Shown: positions 18,456 through 28,705, counted from the stretch's first letter. The stretch: 64,000 bases of DNA from Lachnospiraceae bacterium KH1T2 (GCA_900114405.1 FOSY01000003.1:357777-421776), one strand, 5' to 3'. Made by a program: numbers and translations. Notes: generated from the sequence alone by a model not told the origin.

Positions 18456-19664
18456 ATGGACGGAATGTTATCTCAGGATGAGATAAATTCACTCCTGAAC
18501 GGTATGGGAACCGATGGCGGAGCGGATGCTGGAGGGGATTCCGGAGCCGATGCAGCTGATGCAAATAACGGCGGATCAGCCGGAGGCGTAGATGAGAGCC
18601 TTCTCACTGAAGTTGAGAAAGATGCTCTCGGAGAAGTAGCTAATATTAGCATGGGCTCGTCAGCAACGACGCTTTTCTCGCTTGTTAACCAGAAAGTAAA
18701 TATTACAACGCCGCAGGTTTCATTACATACTTGGGATACACTGGCAGGTGGATTTGAAAGGCCGTGTGTATTCGTTCAGATTCAGTACAAAGTCGGACTT
18801 GATGGTACCGATATCATGGTACTGAAAGAACACGATGTAAAGGTTATCACCGACCTTATGATGGGTGGTGACGGAACCAATACAGATGGAGAGCTCGGAG
18901 AGCTGCACTTGAGTGCTATCTCTGAAGCGATGAACCAGATGATGGGTGCAGCAGCCACTTCTTTGTCAACTATGCTTGGCAAGATGGTTGATATAAGCCC
19001 GCCGGAAGCTTCACTGATTGATCTTACAGAATTCGGTGATCCGGCAGATATTGCAGAGTTCCTGACAGGAACTTTTGCAGTTGTAACATTTAGGATGCAG
19101 ATCGGAGATGATCTTGTTGATTCGACGATAATGCAGCTGTATCCTATCGATTTTGCAAAGGAATTGCAGAATCTTTTTGTAACACCTGATCAAAGTACAG
19201 ATCAGTCGCAGCCTCCGGAAGTGGAGCCTGCTCCTGCACCGCAGATGGCAGCACCACCGCCGCAGCAGCAGATGGCGCCGCCGCCACAGCAGATGGCTCC
19301 ACCTCCGATGGGTTATGCAATGCCACCGCAGGGGTATGGAATGCCAATGGGATATGGAATGCCACAAAATGTGAATGTACAGCCTGCCGCCTTCCAGAGT
19401 TTTTCATCGGATATCAATCCGATGCAGCCACAGGAAAACATCGACCTTATCAAAGATGTTCCACTGGAAGTTACGGTTGAACTCGGAAGAACGCATAAGA
19501 CGATCAATGAGATCCTAGACTTTGCACCGGGTACGATCATAGAACTTGAAAAGATTGCCGGTGAGCCTGTAGATGTGCTTGTAAATGGCAAGCATGTCGC
19601 TAAGGGTGAAGTTGTTGTAATCGAAGAGAGTTTTGGCGTAAGGGTTACAGAGATCATAAAGTAA
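18456..19664 (+). CDS. fliY: Flagellar motor switch phosphatase FliY
   Basis: 402 aa. Three parts: an N-terminal LSQDEINSLLNG motif like that of FliM; a CheC-type phosphatase domain with two E-x3-N centres (LGEVANISMGSSATT and SEAMNQMMGAAATS); and a C-terminal FliN/SPOA domain (VPLEVTVELGRTHKTINEIL). A Pro/Met/Gln/Gly-rich linker (about residues 250-315) separates the last two. FliY replaces FliN in Firmicutes and dephosphorylates CheY-P at the switch, ending the signal. cheY follows 18 bases later. Confidence 0.96.
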   Translation: MDGMLSQDEINSLLNGMGTDGGADAGGDSGADAADANNGGSAGGVDESLLTEVEKDALGEVANISMGSSATTLFSLVNQKVNITTPQVSLHTWDTLAGGFERPCVFVQIQYKVGLDGTDIMVLKEHDVKVITDLMMGGDGTNTDGELGELHLSAISEAMNQMMGAAATSLSTMLGKMVDISPPEASLIDLTEFGDPADIAEFLTGTFAVVTFRMQIGDDLVDSTIMQLYPIDFAKELQNLFVTPDQSTDQSQPPEVEPAPAPQMAAPPPQQQMAPPPQQMAPPPMGYAMPPQGYGMPMGYGMPQNVNVQPAAFQSFSSDINPMQPQENIDLIKDVPLEVTVELGRTHKTINEILDFAPGTIIELEKIAGEPVDVLVNGKHVAKGEVVVIEESFGVRVTEIIK

Positions 19665-19682
19665 AAACAAGGAGACAAGACA

Positions 19683-20045
19683 ATGGCAAAGAACATTTTA
19701 ATCTGTGATGATGCAGCTTTCATGCGAATGATGATCAAAGACATTCTCACAAAGAATGGTTATAACGTAGCTGGCGAAGCTGAGAATGGCGCAAAAGCTG
19801 TAGAAAAGTATACGGAGCTTAAGCCGGATCTGGTACTGATGGATATTACAATGCCGGAGATGGATGGTATTCAGGCACTGAAGAAGATTAAGGCTTCAGA
19901 CCCGGGCGCATTGGTTATCATGTGTTCAGCAATGGGTCAGCAGGCAATGGTTATCGAAGCTATTCAGGCGGGGGCAAAGGACTTTATCGTTAAGCCGTTC
20001 CAGGCAGAACGAGTTCTTGAAGCCGTTAAGAAAGTAGTCGGCTGA
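19683..20045 (+). CDS. cheY: Chemotaxis response regulator CheY
   Basis: 120 aa, a single receiver domain. Acidic pocket DD near residues 8-9 (ILICDDAAFM), phospho-acceptor aspartate in LVLMDITMPEMDG (about residue 52), the Ser of MCSAMG and the Lys of DFIVKPF. No output domain, as for CheY. Phosphorylated by CheA, it binds FliM and FliY to change rotation. The ribosome site is AAGGAG. Confidence 0.96.
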   Translation: MAKNILICDDAAFMRMMIKDILTKNGYNVAGEAENGAKAVEKYTELKPDLVLMDITMPEMDGIQALKKIKASDPGALVIMCSAMGQQAMVIEAIQAGAKDFIVKPFQAERVLEAVKKVVG

Positions 20046-20046
20046 C

Positions 20047-20430
20047 ATGTATGCTTGCCTCCTGGCAGGATGGGAGAATATAGGGCAGCTTCTTACTGTT
20101 CTGCTTATATTTATTCTTGTTCTGGCTCTGACATATTTTACGACACGATTTACTGCCTCTGCCGTGAAGCAGAGGCAGTCGTGCCATAATTTTGAAATAA
20201 TAGAAACGTTCCAGTTAACACAGAATAAATATATGGCAGTTGTAAGATGTGGGAAAAAATATCTTGCCATCGCAGTCACGAAGGATTCGGTTACCAGGCT
20301 CTGCGAATTGGATGAATCAGAATTGGATCTGACTGAATTACAGGATACATCCGGAAAACTTGAATTTAAAGATTTCATGGATCAGGCAAAAAAAGTTCTT
20401 AAAAAAGGCGGCAAAAGAGATGAGAGATAG
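20047..20430 (+). CDS. fliO: Flagellar biosynthetic protein FliO (FliZ in Bacillus)
   Basis: 127 aa. One N-terminal membrane helix (LLTVLLIFILVLALTYFTT) and a small cytoplasmic SPOA-like domain (EIIETFQLTQNKYMAVVRCGKKYLAIAVTKDSVTRLCEL). FliO helps assemble the FliP pore. It starts 1 base after the cheY stop and its end overlaps the fliP start. Confidence 0.88.
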   Translation: MYACLLAGWENIGQLLTVLLIFILVLALTYFTTRFTASAVKQRQSCHNFEIIETFQLTQNKYMAVVRCGKKYLAIAVTKDSVTRLCELDESELDLTELQDTSGKLEFKDFMDQAKKVLKKGGKRDER

Positions 20431-21376
20431 CTCAGGCAGCATTTTTAACGGCTTCATGAAACGCCTGGTTCTTTTTTGTATCGTTTTATTTTTAGGAGTC
20501 GGACTGAGAGCAGCCTCCGGAGGAGTTGGAGTGTATGCGGCAGACAGTTCTCTTTCAGCAGTTAATGATGCTTCTAAAGAGACGACATCGGGAACCAGAG
20601 ATCCCAACTATGATGCGCTGGGATTAAACAATAATAAATATAATTCAAGAACGGTAATAGATCAGCCAGGCTCAGCTGAGACAGCAGAAGATATCTCAAA
20701 GATCAATGTCGGAAATAACCTTAATATCACCTACAGTGATAAAGATGGAAATATCGCCGGGCCATTAAGGATACTTATAACGCTGACGTTGATCGCAATG
20801 GCTCCGATGCTGATAATAATGCTGACATCATTTACCAGAATTCTGGTTGTTATGCATTTTACGCGAGCTGCGATTGGAACACAGACAGCGCCTCCGAATC
20901 AGGTGCTTGTCGGAATTACACTGTTTTTGACTTTTTTTATCATGCAGCCGACTATAAATGAAATTAATACAAAGGCTGTAGTACCGTTTGAAGCGGGTGA
21001 GATAACACAGCAGGAGTTTGTCGATGCGGCAATGGACCCTCTTAGAGATTTCATGTATGGGCAGACTCAGAAAAAAGATGTAAAGCTTTTTATGGATATA
21101 GCTAAGCTTGGTACGGTTGAAGATCTGGAGGACATACCAAATTATGTGCTTATTCCTGCGTTTGTGATATCAGAGCTTCGGACAGCTTTTATTATAGGAT
21201 TTCTGATATATATTCCGTTCATCGTTATAGATATGGTGGTTGCGTCGACCCTTATGAGTATGGGTATGATGATGCTCCCTCCGACGACTATTTCGATGCC
21301 ATTCAAAATCTTACTTTTTGTTTTGGCAGATGGATGGAATCTTGTGATAGGTTCGCTGGTAAAGACATTTTATTGA
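20420..21376 (+). CDS. fliP: Flagellar export gate protein FliP
   Basis: 318 aa from the ATG at 20420, overlapping fliO by 11 bases; a second in-frame ATG at 20456 (MKRLVLFCIVLF) starts directly at the signal peptide and is an alternative. After a Ser/Asn-rich segment the conserved core begins at PLRILITLTLIAMAPMLIIMLTSFTRILVVMHFTRAAIGTQTAPPNQVLVGI, and the end has MGMMMLPPTTISMPFKILLFVL. FliP forms the export pore with FliQ and FliR. Confidence 0.95.
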   Translation: MRDSSGSIFNGFMKRLVLFCIVLFLGVGLRAASGGVGVYAADSSLSAVNDASKETTSGTRDPNYDALGLNNNKYNSRTVIDQPGSAETAEDISKINVGNNLNITYSDKDGNIAGPLRILITLTLIAMAPMLIIMLTSFTRILVVMHFTRAAIGTQTAPPNQVLVGITLFLTFFIMQPTINEINTKAVVPFEAGEITQQEFVDAAMDPLRDFMYGQTQKKDVKLFMDIAKLGTVEDLEDIPNYVLIPAFVISELRTAFIIGFLIYIPFIVIDMVVASTLMSMGMMMLPPTTISMPFKILLFVLADGWNLVIGSLVKTFY

Positions 21377-21394
21377 CGGGAGAGAGGGAAAAGG

Positions 21395-21664
21395 ATGAAT
21401 ATTGAGGCGGTTACTGACATCACACAGGAAGCTCTTTATACCATTATGATCACATCAGCACCACTGTTGATGATAGCGCTCGTTGTCGGCTTAATGGTTT
21501 CAATATTTCAGACTGTAACATCAATTCAGGAGCAGACACTTACCTTTGTACCGAAGGTCCTTTCGATATTTTTAGGAATCATGCTTTTGGGACATTGGAT
21601 GCTGAATAATATCGTCAGCTACATGGTCAAGCTCTGGTCTGATTTCTCCGTCTATGTAAAGTAG
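21395..21664 (+). CDS. fliQ: Flagellar export gate protein FliQ
   Basis: 89 aa with two membrane helices and the family pattern ALYTIMITSAPLLMIALVVGLMVSIFQTVTSIQEQTLTFVPKVL. It wraps the FliP-FliR pore. Order fliP-fliQ-fliR is conserved. Confidence 0.96.
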   Translation: MNIEAVTDITQEALYTIMITSAPLLMIALVVGLMVSIFQTVTSIQEQTLTFVPKVLSIFLGIMLLGHWMLNNIVSYMVKLWSDFSVYVK

Positions 21665-21683
21665 GTGATGGATTCTGATAGAT

Positions 21684-22457
21684 GTGGATTTTTCCGTTCA
21701 GGATCTTGAGTACCTGCTTTTGATCCTGACAAGGGTTTCATGTTTTATTTTCACAGCTCCATTCTTCAGCGACACGAATACTCCAAGACGTGTGAAGGTG
21801 GGGCTTTCTTTACTTATTGCCATATTGGTATATGCTTATGAGACACCGCATGAGGCACTTGGGTATTCCACCTTGCTTGGATATGGGATACTTGTCATCG
21901 AAGAAGCCTGCTGCGGGCTTATAATCGGCTTTATGGCAAATATGTGTATGCAGATGATAGCATTCGCCGGTGCTTTGATAGATATGGATATAGGACTTTC
22001 GATGGTAAGCCTCTTTAACCCTATCACAAAGTCACAGGTTGGATTCTCAGGAACTTTGTATCAGTATGCGCTGATGCTTATCCTTATGGCGACTAATCTG
22101 CATCACTACATTTTGAAGGCTTTTCTTGCTTCATATGAGCTGATACCGATAGCTCATGTTAATCTTAACTCAGAAAAGCTGTACTACATTGCGGTGCGGT
22201 ATCTGTGCGATGCATTCAGGATAGGCTTTGAGATCTTTCTTCCTGTATTCTGCGCGATGCTCCTGCTGAATGTGATATTGGGAATAATGGTAAAAACTTC
22301 GCCGCAGATGAATATGTTTGCGGTAGGTATACAGTTAAAGATGACCGTAGGATTTGCGGTAATGTTCATATCGGCAGGTCTGCTGCCCAAAATTGCAGAT
22401 TTTATCTGTGGGGAAATGAAGGAAATGATCACAGCGGCGATGAACGCCTTGAGGTAA
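21684..22457 (+). CDS. fliR: Flagellar export gate protein FliR
   Basis: 257 aa, with several membrane helices and family segments such as LTRVSCFIFTAPFFSDTNTPRRVKVGLSLLIA and IDMDIGLSMVSLFNPITKSQV. The start GTG at 21684 is assigned; TAGGTGATGG lies about 13 bases upstream, so the exact start is less certain. Completes the fliPQR export pore. Confidence 0.93.
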   Translation: MDFSVQDLEYLLLILTRVSCFIFTAPFFSDTNTPRRVKVGLSLLIAILVYAYETPHEALGYSTLLGYGILVIEEACCGLIIGFMANMCMQMIAFAGALIDMDIGLSMVSLFNPITKSQVGFSGTLYQYALMLILMATNLHHYILKAFLASYELIPIAHVNLNSEKLYYIAVRYLCDAFRIGFEIFLPVFCAMLLLNVILGIMVKTSPQMNMFAVGIQLKMTVGFAVMFISAGLLPKIADFICGEMKEMITAAMNALR

Positions 22458-22481
22458 GGAGAGCTTTGGGGGAGATACTGA

Positions 22482-23609
22482 ATGGACACATTTCTTGAGC
22501 TAGATCTGCAGTTCTTTGCAAAAGAAGGACCAGGCGGAGAGAAAACTGAAGAGCCAACTCAAAAAAAGCTGCAGGATGCCAGAAATGAAGGTCAGGTATC
22601 GAAAAGTACGGAGCTTTGTAATGCAGTAGCTTTACTCGCGGTATTTGCGGTTATACGAAGCTGGGGAGGCATGCTGGCAAATCGCTTTATGGAGATGTTT
22701 ACGTGGATCTATGGAGATTTTAAAGGCTTTGATCTCATGGAAGGCGGAAACGTGTCATTAAAGGGCTTCACGAAACTTATGAATACTGTGATAATTCAGA
22801 TGGTTCTGATGCTTATACCGATATTTGCGGTTGGCTTTGCTATCTCAACTATTATAAATATCGTGCAGGTAAAGTGGAAGGTTACGGGGAAGCCTTTGAA
22901 ACCGAAGCTTTCAAAACTCAGCCCCATAAATGGCGTAAAGAGATTATTCAGCGTGGAGAAGCTGATAGAACTTGCCAAATCTGTAGCAAGGATCACTTTG
23001 ATAGCCTATATAGCATGGACGCAGCTTAGGGATAAGGTTGGTATCATATATCTTCTCTATGATTATGATATCTGGGGAGCAGTAAGTATAGTTTCATCAT
23101 TGGTAGTAGATCTGGGACTCAGGATCAGTGCGGCTTATCTTGTGCTTGGACTTATCGACCTTCTGTATCAGAAGCGAAAATTCCATAAAGACATGATGAT
23201 GACCAAGCAGGAAATAAAGGATGAGTATAAAAATACTGAAGGAGATCCACAGATCAAGGGTAAGATACGTCAGAAGATGGCAGAAGCATCAAGAAGGAGA
23301 ATGATGCAGGCTGTACCGCAGGCTGACGTTGTAATTACGAACCCGACACACTTTGCAGTTGCTCTTAAGTACGATGCGGATGTAGCAGATGCGCCTATAG
23401 TAACGGCGAAAGGAGCAGATCTCGTTGCAAAGAGGATTAAGGAGATTGCAAAAGAAAATGATGTGCAGATAGTGGAAAACAAACCGTTAGCAAGAATGCT
23501 GTACCACAATGTGGAGGTTGGAGCGATGGTGCCTCCGGAATTGTATCAGGCAGTAGCAGAAGTTCTCGCTTTCGTTTATAATATTAAGAAACAGGGGAAG
23601 GCAGGTTAA
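22482..23609 (+). CDS. flhB: Flagellar export switch protein FlhB
   Basis: 375 aa. N-terminal EKTEEPTQKKLQDARNEGQVSKS, four membrane helices, then a soluble domain with the autocleavage site NPTH (VVITNPTHFAVALKYD, about residue 285). Cleavage between N and P allows the FliK-triggered change of substrate specificity. A conserved LARMLYHNVEVG follows. GGGGGAG precedes the ATG. Confidence 0.97.
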   Translation: MDTFLELDLQFFAKEGPGGEKTEEPTQKKLQDARNEGQVSKSTELCNAVALLAVFAVIRSWGGMLANRFMEMFTWIYGDFKGFDLMEGGNVSLKGFTKLMNTVIIQMVLMLIPIFAVGFAISTIINIVQVKWKVTGKPLKPKLSKLSPINGVKRLFSVEKLIELAKSVARITLIAYIAWTQLRDKVGIIYLLYDYDIWGAVSIVSSLVVDLGLRISAAYLVLGLIDLLYQKRKFHKDMMMTKQEIKDEYKNTEGDPQIKGKIRQKMAEASRRRMMQAVPQADVVITNPTHFAVALKYDADVADAPIVTAKGADLVAKRIKEIAKENDVQIVENKPLARMLYHNVEVGAMVPPELYQAVAEVLAFVYNIKKQGKAG

Positions 23610-23615
23610 AGGGGA

Positions 23616-25676
23616 ATGCCGACAAAGAAAATTGCGGGTAAACTAAACATAATGGACGTTGGCGTTGGATTATATCTTCTTGCGGCATTTGTGTTTTTCA
23701 TAATCACATTGCCGTCTGTCTTGTTGGATATTTTTCTTTGCTTTAACATGGCGATCGCATTTGCGATATTATTTAATACGCTTTTCTGTAAGGAAGTATT
23801 GGATATGTCATATTATCCTACTATCCTTCTTTTCACAACGATCTTTAGGATCTCACTTAATGTTTCTTCGACAAAGCTCATACTTACAACAGGTGAGCCG
23901 GGAAATGTAGTTTCTACTTTTGGAGAATTTGTAGGTGGAAATGATCTTATCGTAGGAACTATAGTTTTCATTATCCTTATAATTATTCAATTTGTTGTTA
24001 TCAATAAAGGTTCTGAACGAGTTTCAGAAGTTACAGCAAGATTTACACTTGATGCTATGCCAGGTAAGCAGATGGCTATCGATGCGGATCTGAATACCGG
24101 TGCTATCGATGACAGAGAGGCTAAGCGCCGCCGAGACAAGATACAGGAAGAGTCCTCATTCTTTGGCTCTATGGACGGTGCTGTTAAGTATGTAAAGGGA
24201 GATGCTACAGCCTCACTCATTATCACAGGCGTAAATATCATCGGCGGACTCATAATGGGTATGACGAGGCAGGGAATGACAGTTGCCGAAGCAGCTCAGA
24301 AGTATACTATCCTGACTATCGGTGATGGTCTTGTCGGCGCTATCCCGTCTCTTCTTATATCACTTGCAACAGGTATCCTTGTTACTAAGGGTGCAAAGGA
24401 AGCAGACTTCGGTCCGACTATATTCAGGCAGATCTTCAGCTCTACAAAGGTAATGACATTTTCAGGCGGAGTAATAGCCTTTCTTGGAATAGTTACACCG
24501 CTTAATCCTATAATCTTCGTAACTATGGGCGCAATATTTGTTGTCGGCGGAAGAGTTATGGCAGGACAGATAGAAGAACAGCAGATTGAAAATGAAGTTT
24601 CAGAAGAAGAGGAATCTGCAGAAGAGATCCGAAAACCGGAGAATGTCACATCGCTTCTCAATGTGGACCCTATCGAGCTGGAATTTGGCTATGGAATAAT
24701 TCCTTTGGCTGATGTGAACCAGGGCGGTGACCTTCTTGACAGAGTAGTTATGATAAGGCGTCAGGTGGCACTTGAACTTGGTACGGTCGTGCCTATCATA
24801 CGACTTAGAGATAACATACAGCTCAATCCAAACCAGTACATCATAAAGATCAAAGGTGTACAGGTAACTGATGGAGAGATACTTTTCGATCATTACATGG
24901 CTATGAATCCGGGATATGTGGAAGAAGAAATCACAGGTATACCTACATTTGAGCCTTCCTTCCATCTGCCGGCTATATGGATCACTGAGGGACAGAGAGA
25001 AAGAGCTGAGGCTGTCGGATATACAGTTGTAGATCCGCCGTCTATAATCGCTACACACCTGACAGAAGTTATCAGAAGTCATATTTCAGAGCTTCTTACC
25101 CGTCAGGATACACAGAATCTTATCAACAATCTCAAGGAATCAAATCCTTCTGTTGTCGAAGAGCTCATGCCGAAGCTTCTTGGACTTGGAGAAATCCAGA
25201 AAGTATTGCAGAATCTTCTTTCAGAGGGTGTTTCCATACGAGATTTGCTTACAATATTTGAAACTCTGGCAGATTATGCACCAAGTACCAGAGATACAGA
25301 TGTTTTAACAGAGTACTGCCGTCAGGCTCTTAAGAGAGCTATAAGCGCTAAATTCTTCGGCGGTGCGGAGTCGACCAGTGTTATCACGCTGGATCCGAAA
25401 AATGAGAAGGAGATCATGGATTCTGTCAAACAGACAGAACAGGGAGCATATCTTACACTGGCACCTGACAGGTCAAAAGCTATCATGGATGCCACAGGTA
25501 AGCAGATAAAGAAACTGGAGGATATGGGTAGAAACGCTATAGTCATAACATCACCTATAGTACGTATCTACTTCAAAAAGCTTACCAGAGATTACTACCC
25601 GGATCTTGTAGTTATTTCATACAATGAGGTGGAGAGCAATGTTGAACTGCAGTCGATAGGAATAATTACAGCATAA
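23616..25676 (+). CDS. flhA: Flagellar export gate protein FlhA
   Basis: 686 aa, normal. The N-terminal half holds about eight membrane helices and the FHIPEP segment (RFTLDAMPGKQMAIDADLNTGAIDDREAKRRR). The C-terminal half is the cytoplasmic nonameric ring that docks export chaperones. It starts 6 bases after flhB. Confidence 0.97.
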   Translation: MPTKKIAGKLNIMDVGVGLYLLAAFVFFIITLPSVLLDIFLCFNMAIAFAILFNTLFCKEVLDMSYYPTILLFTTIFRISLNVSSTKLILTTGEPGNVVSTFGEFVGGNDLIVGTIVFIILIIIQFVVINKGSERVSEVTARFTLDAMPGKQMAIDADLNTGAIDDREAKRRRDKIQEESSFFGSMDGAVKYVKGDATASLIITGVNIIGGLIMGMTRQGMTVAEAAQKYTILTIGDGLVGAIPSLLISLATGILVTKGAKEADFGPTIFRQIFSSTKVMTFSGGVIAFLGIVTPLNPIIFVTMGAIFVVGGRVMAGQIEEQQIENEVSEEEESAEEIRKPENVTSLLNVDPIELEFGYGIIPLADVNQGGDLLDRVVMIRRQVALELGTVVPIIRLRDNIQLNPNQYIIKIKGVQVTDGEILFDHYMAMNPGYVEEEITGIPTFEPSFHLPAIWITEGQRERAEAVGYTVVDPPSIIATHLTEVIRSHISELLTRQDTQNLINNLKESNPSVVEELMPKLLGLGEIQKVLQNLLSEGVSIRDLLTIFETLADYAPSTRDTDVLTEYCRQALKRAISAKFFGGAESTSVITLDPKNEKEIMDSVKQTEQGAYLTLAPDRSKAIMDATGKQIKKLEDMGRNAIVITSPIVRIYFKKLTRDYYPDLVVISYNEVESNVELQSIGIITA

Positions 25677-25723
25677 ACTTCGACTTATAAGACTTACTAA
25701 AAAAAGACTGGAGTATTGGGAAA

Positions 25724-26962
25724 ATGATTATCAAAAAGTTTGTAGGAAAAACAGAAGAAGAAGCAACAGCACAGGCAAAGAAGGTTTTAGGTCAGGGCGC
25801 AGTGGTGATGAATGTGCGCGATCTGAAAAAGAAAGGTGTAATTGGTCTATTTGCGAAGCCGCAGGTGGAGATCACCGCAGCAGTTGAAGAAATAGATGAT
25901 TCAAAGGTTTCAAATGAGAAACCGGTTCAGGTTCCCCTGCCATATAGGATGGAACAGCCTAAACCGAAGGCACATGTGAATCAGACGGCAGATGATCAGG
26001 AGCAGATCATCAAGGAAGAGAAGGAAAATATGCAGGAGAAAGCAGGGGGTGAGGATAGCGTACTTGAAAAGAAGATAGAGAAGAGTATTCAGACATTGCT
26101 TGAGCAGCAGCTGAAGAATTCTGAAAAGGTTGAGCAGATCAGCGAGGAGGAAAAAGAACCTGATGAGACTGAGAAATTTTTTAATCTTATCAGGGATACT
26201 CTTGAAGATAACGAGGTAAGCGGCAAATATACCAGAGCTTTTCTTGATGATATGAGAAAGCTTGTCAAACCGGGGGTAACTATTGATTTCCTTCTTTCGA
26301 GCATTTATCAGAAGCTTGTGCTCAAGTTTGGAGAGACAAGGCTTATCGACAAGATAGATGACGGACCGGAAGTAGTATTTTTTGTAGGACCGACAGGTGT
26401 TGGAAAAACTACTACCATAGCGAAGATCGCGTCAAAATTCTGCGTGAGCGATCATGCGAAAGTCGCCTTGTTGACTACAGATACATATAGAGTTAAGGCT
26501 GCAGAGCAGCTTAGGACTTATGCAGATATTTTGAATGCGCCTTTCAGGATAATCTATGAGGATGACGATCTTAGAAATGCATTGGAGGAATTTAAGAATT
26601 ATGACTACATCCTTGTGGATACTGCAGGACATTCACCTAATAATGATGAGCAGATAAGAACTCAGAGCAATTTTATAAAACTTGCGGAAGAGAGATTTTC
26701 TGTTCAGGTATATCTGGTTCTTTCAGTTACTACAAAGTACCGTGACCTTATAAATATTGTAGATAAATATTCGAGAGATCACGGCTACAGACTTATCTTT
26801 ACTAAGCTGGATGAAACTACAGCATTGGGAAACATGCTTAACCTGAAGATATATACAAATGCAGATGTGTCATATGTTACTGATGGTCAGGATGTACCGG
26901 ATGATATTCAGGAATTTAATGCTCAAAAGATAGTAAGATCACTTTTGGACAGTAATGACTGA
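25724..26962 (+). CDS. flhF: SRP-type GTPase FlhF (flagellar placement)
   Basis: 412 aa. N-terminal basic/acidic B domain (MIIKKFVGKTEEEATAQAKKVLGQGAVVMNVR), helical N domain, and an SRP-type G domain with FVGPTGVGKTTTIAKIASKF, TTDTYR, VDTAG and TKLDET. FlhF with FlhG sets the number and site of flagella. It ends overlapping or just before flhG. Confidence 0.96.
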   Translation: MIIKKFVGKTEEEATAQAKKVLGQGAVVMNVRDLKKKGVIGLFAKPQVEITAAVEEIDDSKVSNEKPVQVPLPYRMEQPKPKAHVNQTADDQEQIIKEEKENMQEKAGGEDSVLEKKIEKSIQTLLEQQLKNSEKVEQISEEEKEPDETEKFFNLIRDTLEDNEVSGKYTRAFLDDMRKLVKPGVTIDFLLSSIYQKLVLKFGETRLIDKIDDGPEVVFFVGPTGVGKTTTIAKIASKFCVSDHAKVALLTTDTYRVKAAEQLRTYADILNAPFRIIYEDDDLRNALEEFKNYDYILVDTAGHSPNNDEQIRTQSNFIKLAEERFSVQVYLVLSVTTKYRDLINIVDKYSRDHGYRLIFTKLDETTALGNMLNLKIYTNADVSYVTDGQDVPDDIQEFNAQKIVRSLLDSND

Positions 26963-26978
26963 TGAGGGGGATACTAAT

Positions 26979-27875
26979 TTGGATCAGGCTGAGAAGTTAA
27001 GAAACATAATAAAAAAATCTCAGGTGACTGACAGCAGTGGTACAAATCAAGAGAAAAAGCACGCAAGGATATTTACAGTAACTTCCGGCAAGGGTGGAGT
27101 CGGAAAATCAAATACTGCGATTAATCTTGCGGTTCAATTCCGCAAACTGGGAAAAAGGGTGATTATCCTGGATGCGGATTTTGGACTTGCAAATATTGAG
27201 GTAATGTTTGGAGCTATTCCTAAGTTTTCTCTTGCAGATGTTGTCTATAAGGGGATGGACATTACTGAGGTAATTACTAATGGACCAATGGATATCGGTT
27301 TTATATCAGGAGGTTCAGGTGTTGTCGGAATGTCGAATCTGAGTCAGGAGAAGATCAATTTCCTGATTGCAAATGTAACGAAGTTGGACGATTTAGCCGA
27401 TATTATAGTGATAGATACAGGTGCAGGTATTTCTGACCGTGTCATTGATTTTTTGATCGCATCGGAAGAGATACTTCTTGTAACTACGCCGGAACCGACT
27501 TCGATCACGGATTCGTATTCCTTGCTGAAAGCGCTTGACAGAAATTCACAATTTAGAAGAGATGAAGCTAATCTGCGTGTTATTACTAATAAAGTACTAT
27601 CAACTGATGAAGGAAGGCAGCTTTACCATAAGCTGTATACGGTCACAAGTCAGTACTTGAATATGCCTATGAGCTTTCTTGGAGTAGTGCCGCAGGACCC
27701 TGCGTTGAAAAATGCTGTGATGCAGCAGAGCCCAGTGTCATTGGAGTCGCCAAATGCGAGATCTACACGTGCTTATAAGGATATTGCAGATACGCTTTTG
27801 AAAATACCGCACACTGACAAGATTTATAAGCGAGGGATAGGCGCACTTATCGAGCAGATCACGAGCTTCGCATGA
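26979..27875 (+). CDS. flhG: MinD-like ATPase FlhG (YlxH)
   Basis: About 298 aa. Deviant Walker A TSGKGGVGKSNTAINLA, the switch segment VIIDTG-like IVIDTGAGIS, and PEPTSITDSYSLLKAL are the MinD/FlhG pattern. FlhG stimulates FlhF GTPase through its N-terminal segment. I assign the TTG at 26979 because GAGGGGG sits 8 bases upstream, the same arrangement as at flgC and fliF; an ATG at 26955 overlapping flhF by 8 bases is the alternative and would add 8 residues. Confidence 0.93.
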   Translation: MDQAEKLRNIIKKSQVTDSSGTNQEKKHARIFTVTSGKGGVGKSNTAINLAVQFRKLGKRVIILDADFGLANIEVMFGAIPKFSLADVVYKGMDITEVITNGPMDIGFISGGSGVVGMSNLSQEKINFLIANVTKLDDLADIIVIDTGAGISDRVIDFLIASEEILLVTTPEPTSITDSYSLLKALDRNSQFRRDEANLRVITNKVLSTDEGRQLYHKLYTVTSQYLNMPMSFLGVVPQDPALKNAVMQQSPVSLESPNARSTRAYKDIADTLLKIPHTDKIYKRGIGALIEQITSFA

Positions 27876-27937
27876 GTGCATTTTGACTAAAAAGCAGAGC
27901 GAGAGTTGCCTCGAGCTCAGAAACAAGGGGGAATCAT

Positions 27938-28705
27938 ATGCTTTCTGATTATATTACACCTGGTGATCGCTTGGAAATCACTGTAGCCGGAGTTGAAAAT
28001 GACGAAGAACTTCATCTTGATTCAAATGATGGAGAATTTGACATTCATAAATCCTATAGGACGAGAGTTTACGATATCATGACTGAAGATATGATTTCCG
28101 TCGAAATGCCCATGGAGAAAACGAAGCTGATACTTCTTCCGGTAGGGGGTAATTTTGATCTTTGCTTTTATACCCGCAAAGGGCTGTATCAGTGCTATGC
28201 TACGGTGCATGACCGCTATAAGAGCAACAATATATATATATTGGAAATGGAGCTCACCACAAATCTTAGGAAATTCCAGAGGAGAGAATATTACAGATTC
28301 AGCTGCATACTTGAAATGCAGTGTCGTAAGCTCAATCCTGATGAAGAGAAGAAATTATTCAACCATGAGGTTGAATTCATAGATACGGATATTACGCTTG
28401 AAGATGGACTTATAGTTGATATCAGCGGCGGAGGAGCAAGGTTTGTATCTGATAACAGCTATGGCCAGGGCGAATTTATATTATTTAAGTTTACGCTTGA
28501 GATAGACGGAAAGAAGAGAGAGTATAACCTAGTTGGACAAGTGGTACTTTCTGCAAAGCCCGAGGGTAAAGAAAATTACGAAAACAGGATTAAATTTGTA
28601 AATATTGACGACAGAGAACGTGAAAGCATCATCAAATATATTTTTGAAGAGGAGCGTAAAATAAGAAACCGAAAAATAGAGGATTCTTCAATTCAACAAC
28701 ATTAA
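27938..28705 (+). CDS. YcgR-type PilZ domain protein (c-di-GMP flagellar brake)
   Basis: 255 aa. N-terminal YcgR-like domain (residues about 1-100) followed by a PilZ domain that keeps both c-di-GMP binding motifs: RREYYR (after RKFQ) and DISGGGARF. Proteins of this layout (YcgR, Bacillus YpfA/MotI) bind the stator or rotor when c-di-GMP is high and slow the motor. Position between flhG and cheB supports a motility role. AAGGGGG stands before the ATG. Confidence 0.88.
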   Translation: MLSDYITPGDRLEITVAGVENDEELHLDSNDGEFDIHKSYRTRVYDIMTEDMISVEMPMEKTKLILLPVGGNFDLCFYTRKGLYQCYATVHDRYKSNNIYILEMELTTNLRKFQRREYYRFSCILEMQCRKLNPDEEKKLFNHEVEFIDTDITLEDGLIVDISGGGARFVSDNSYGQGEFILFKFTLEIDGKKREYNLVGQVVLSAKPEGKENYENRIKFVNIDDRERESIIKYIFEEERKIRNRKIEDSSIQQH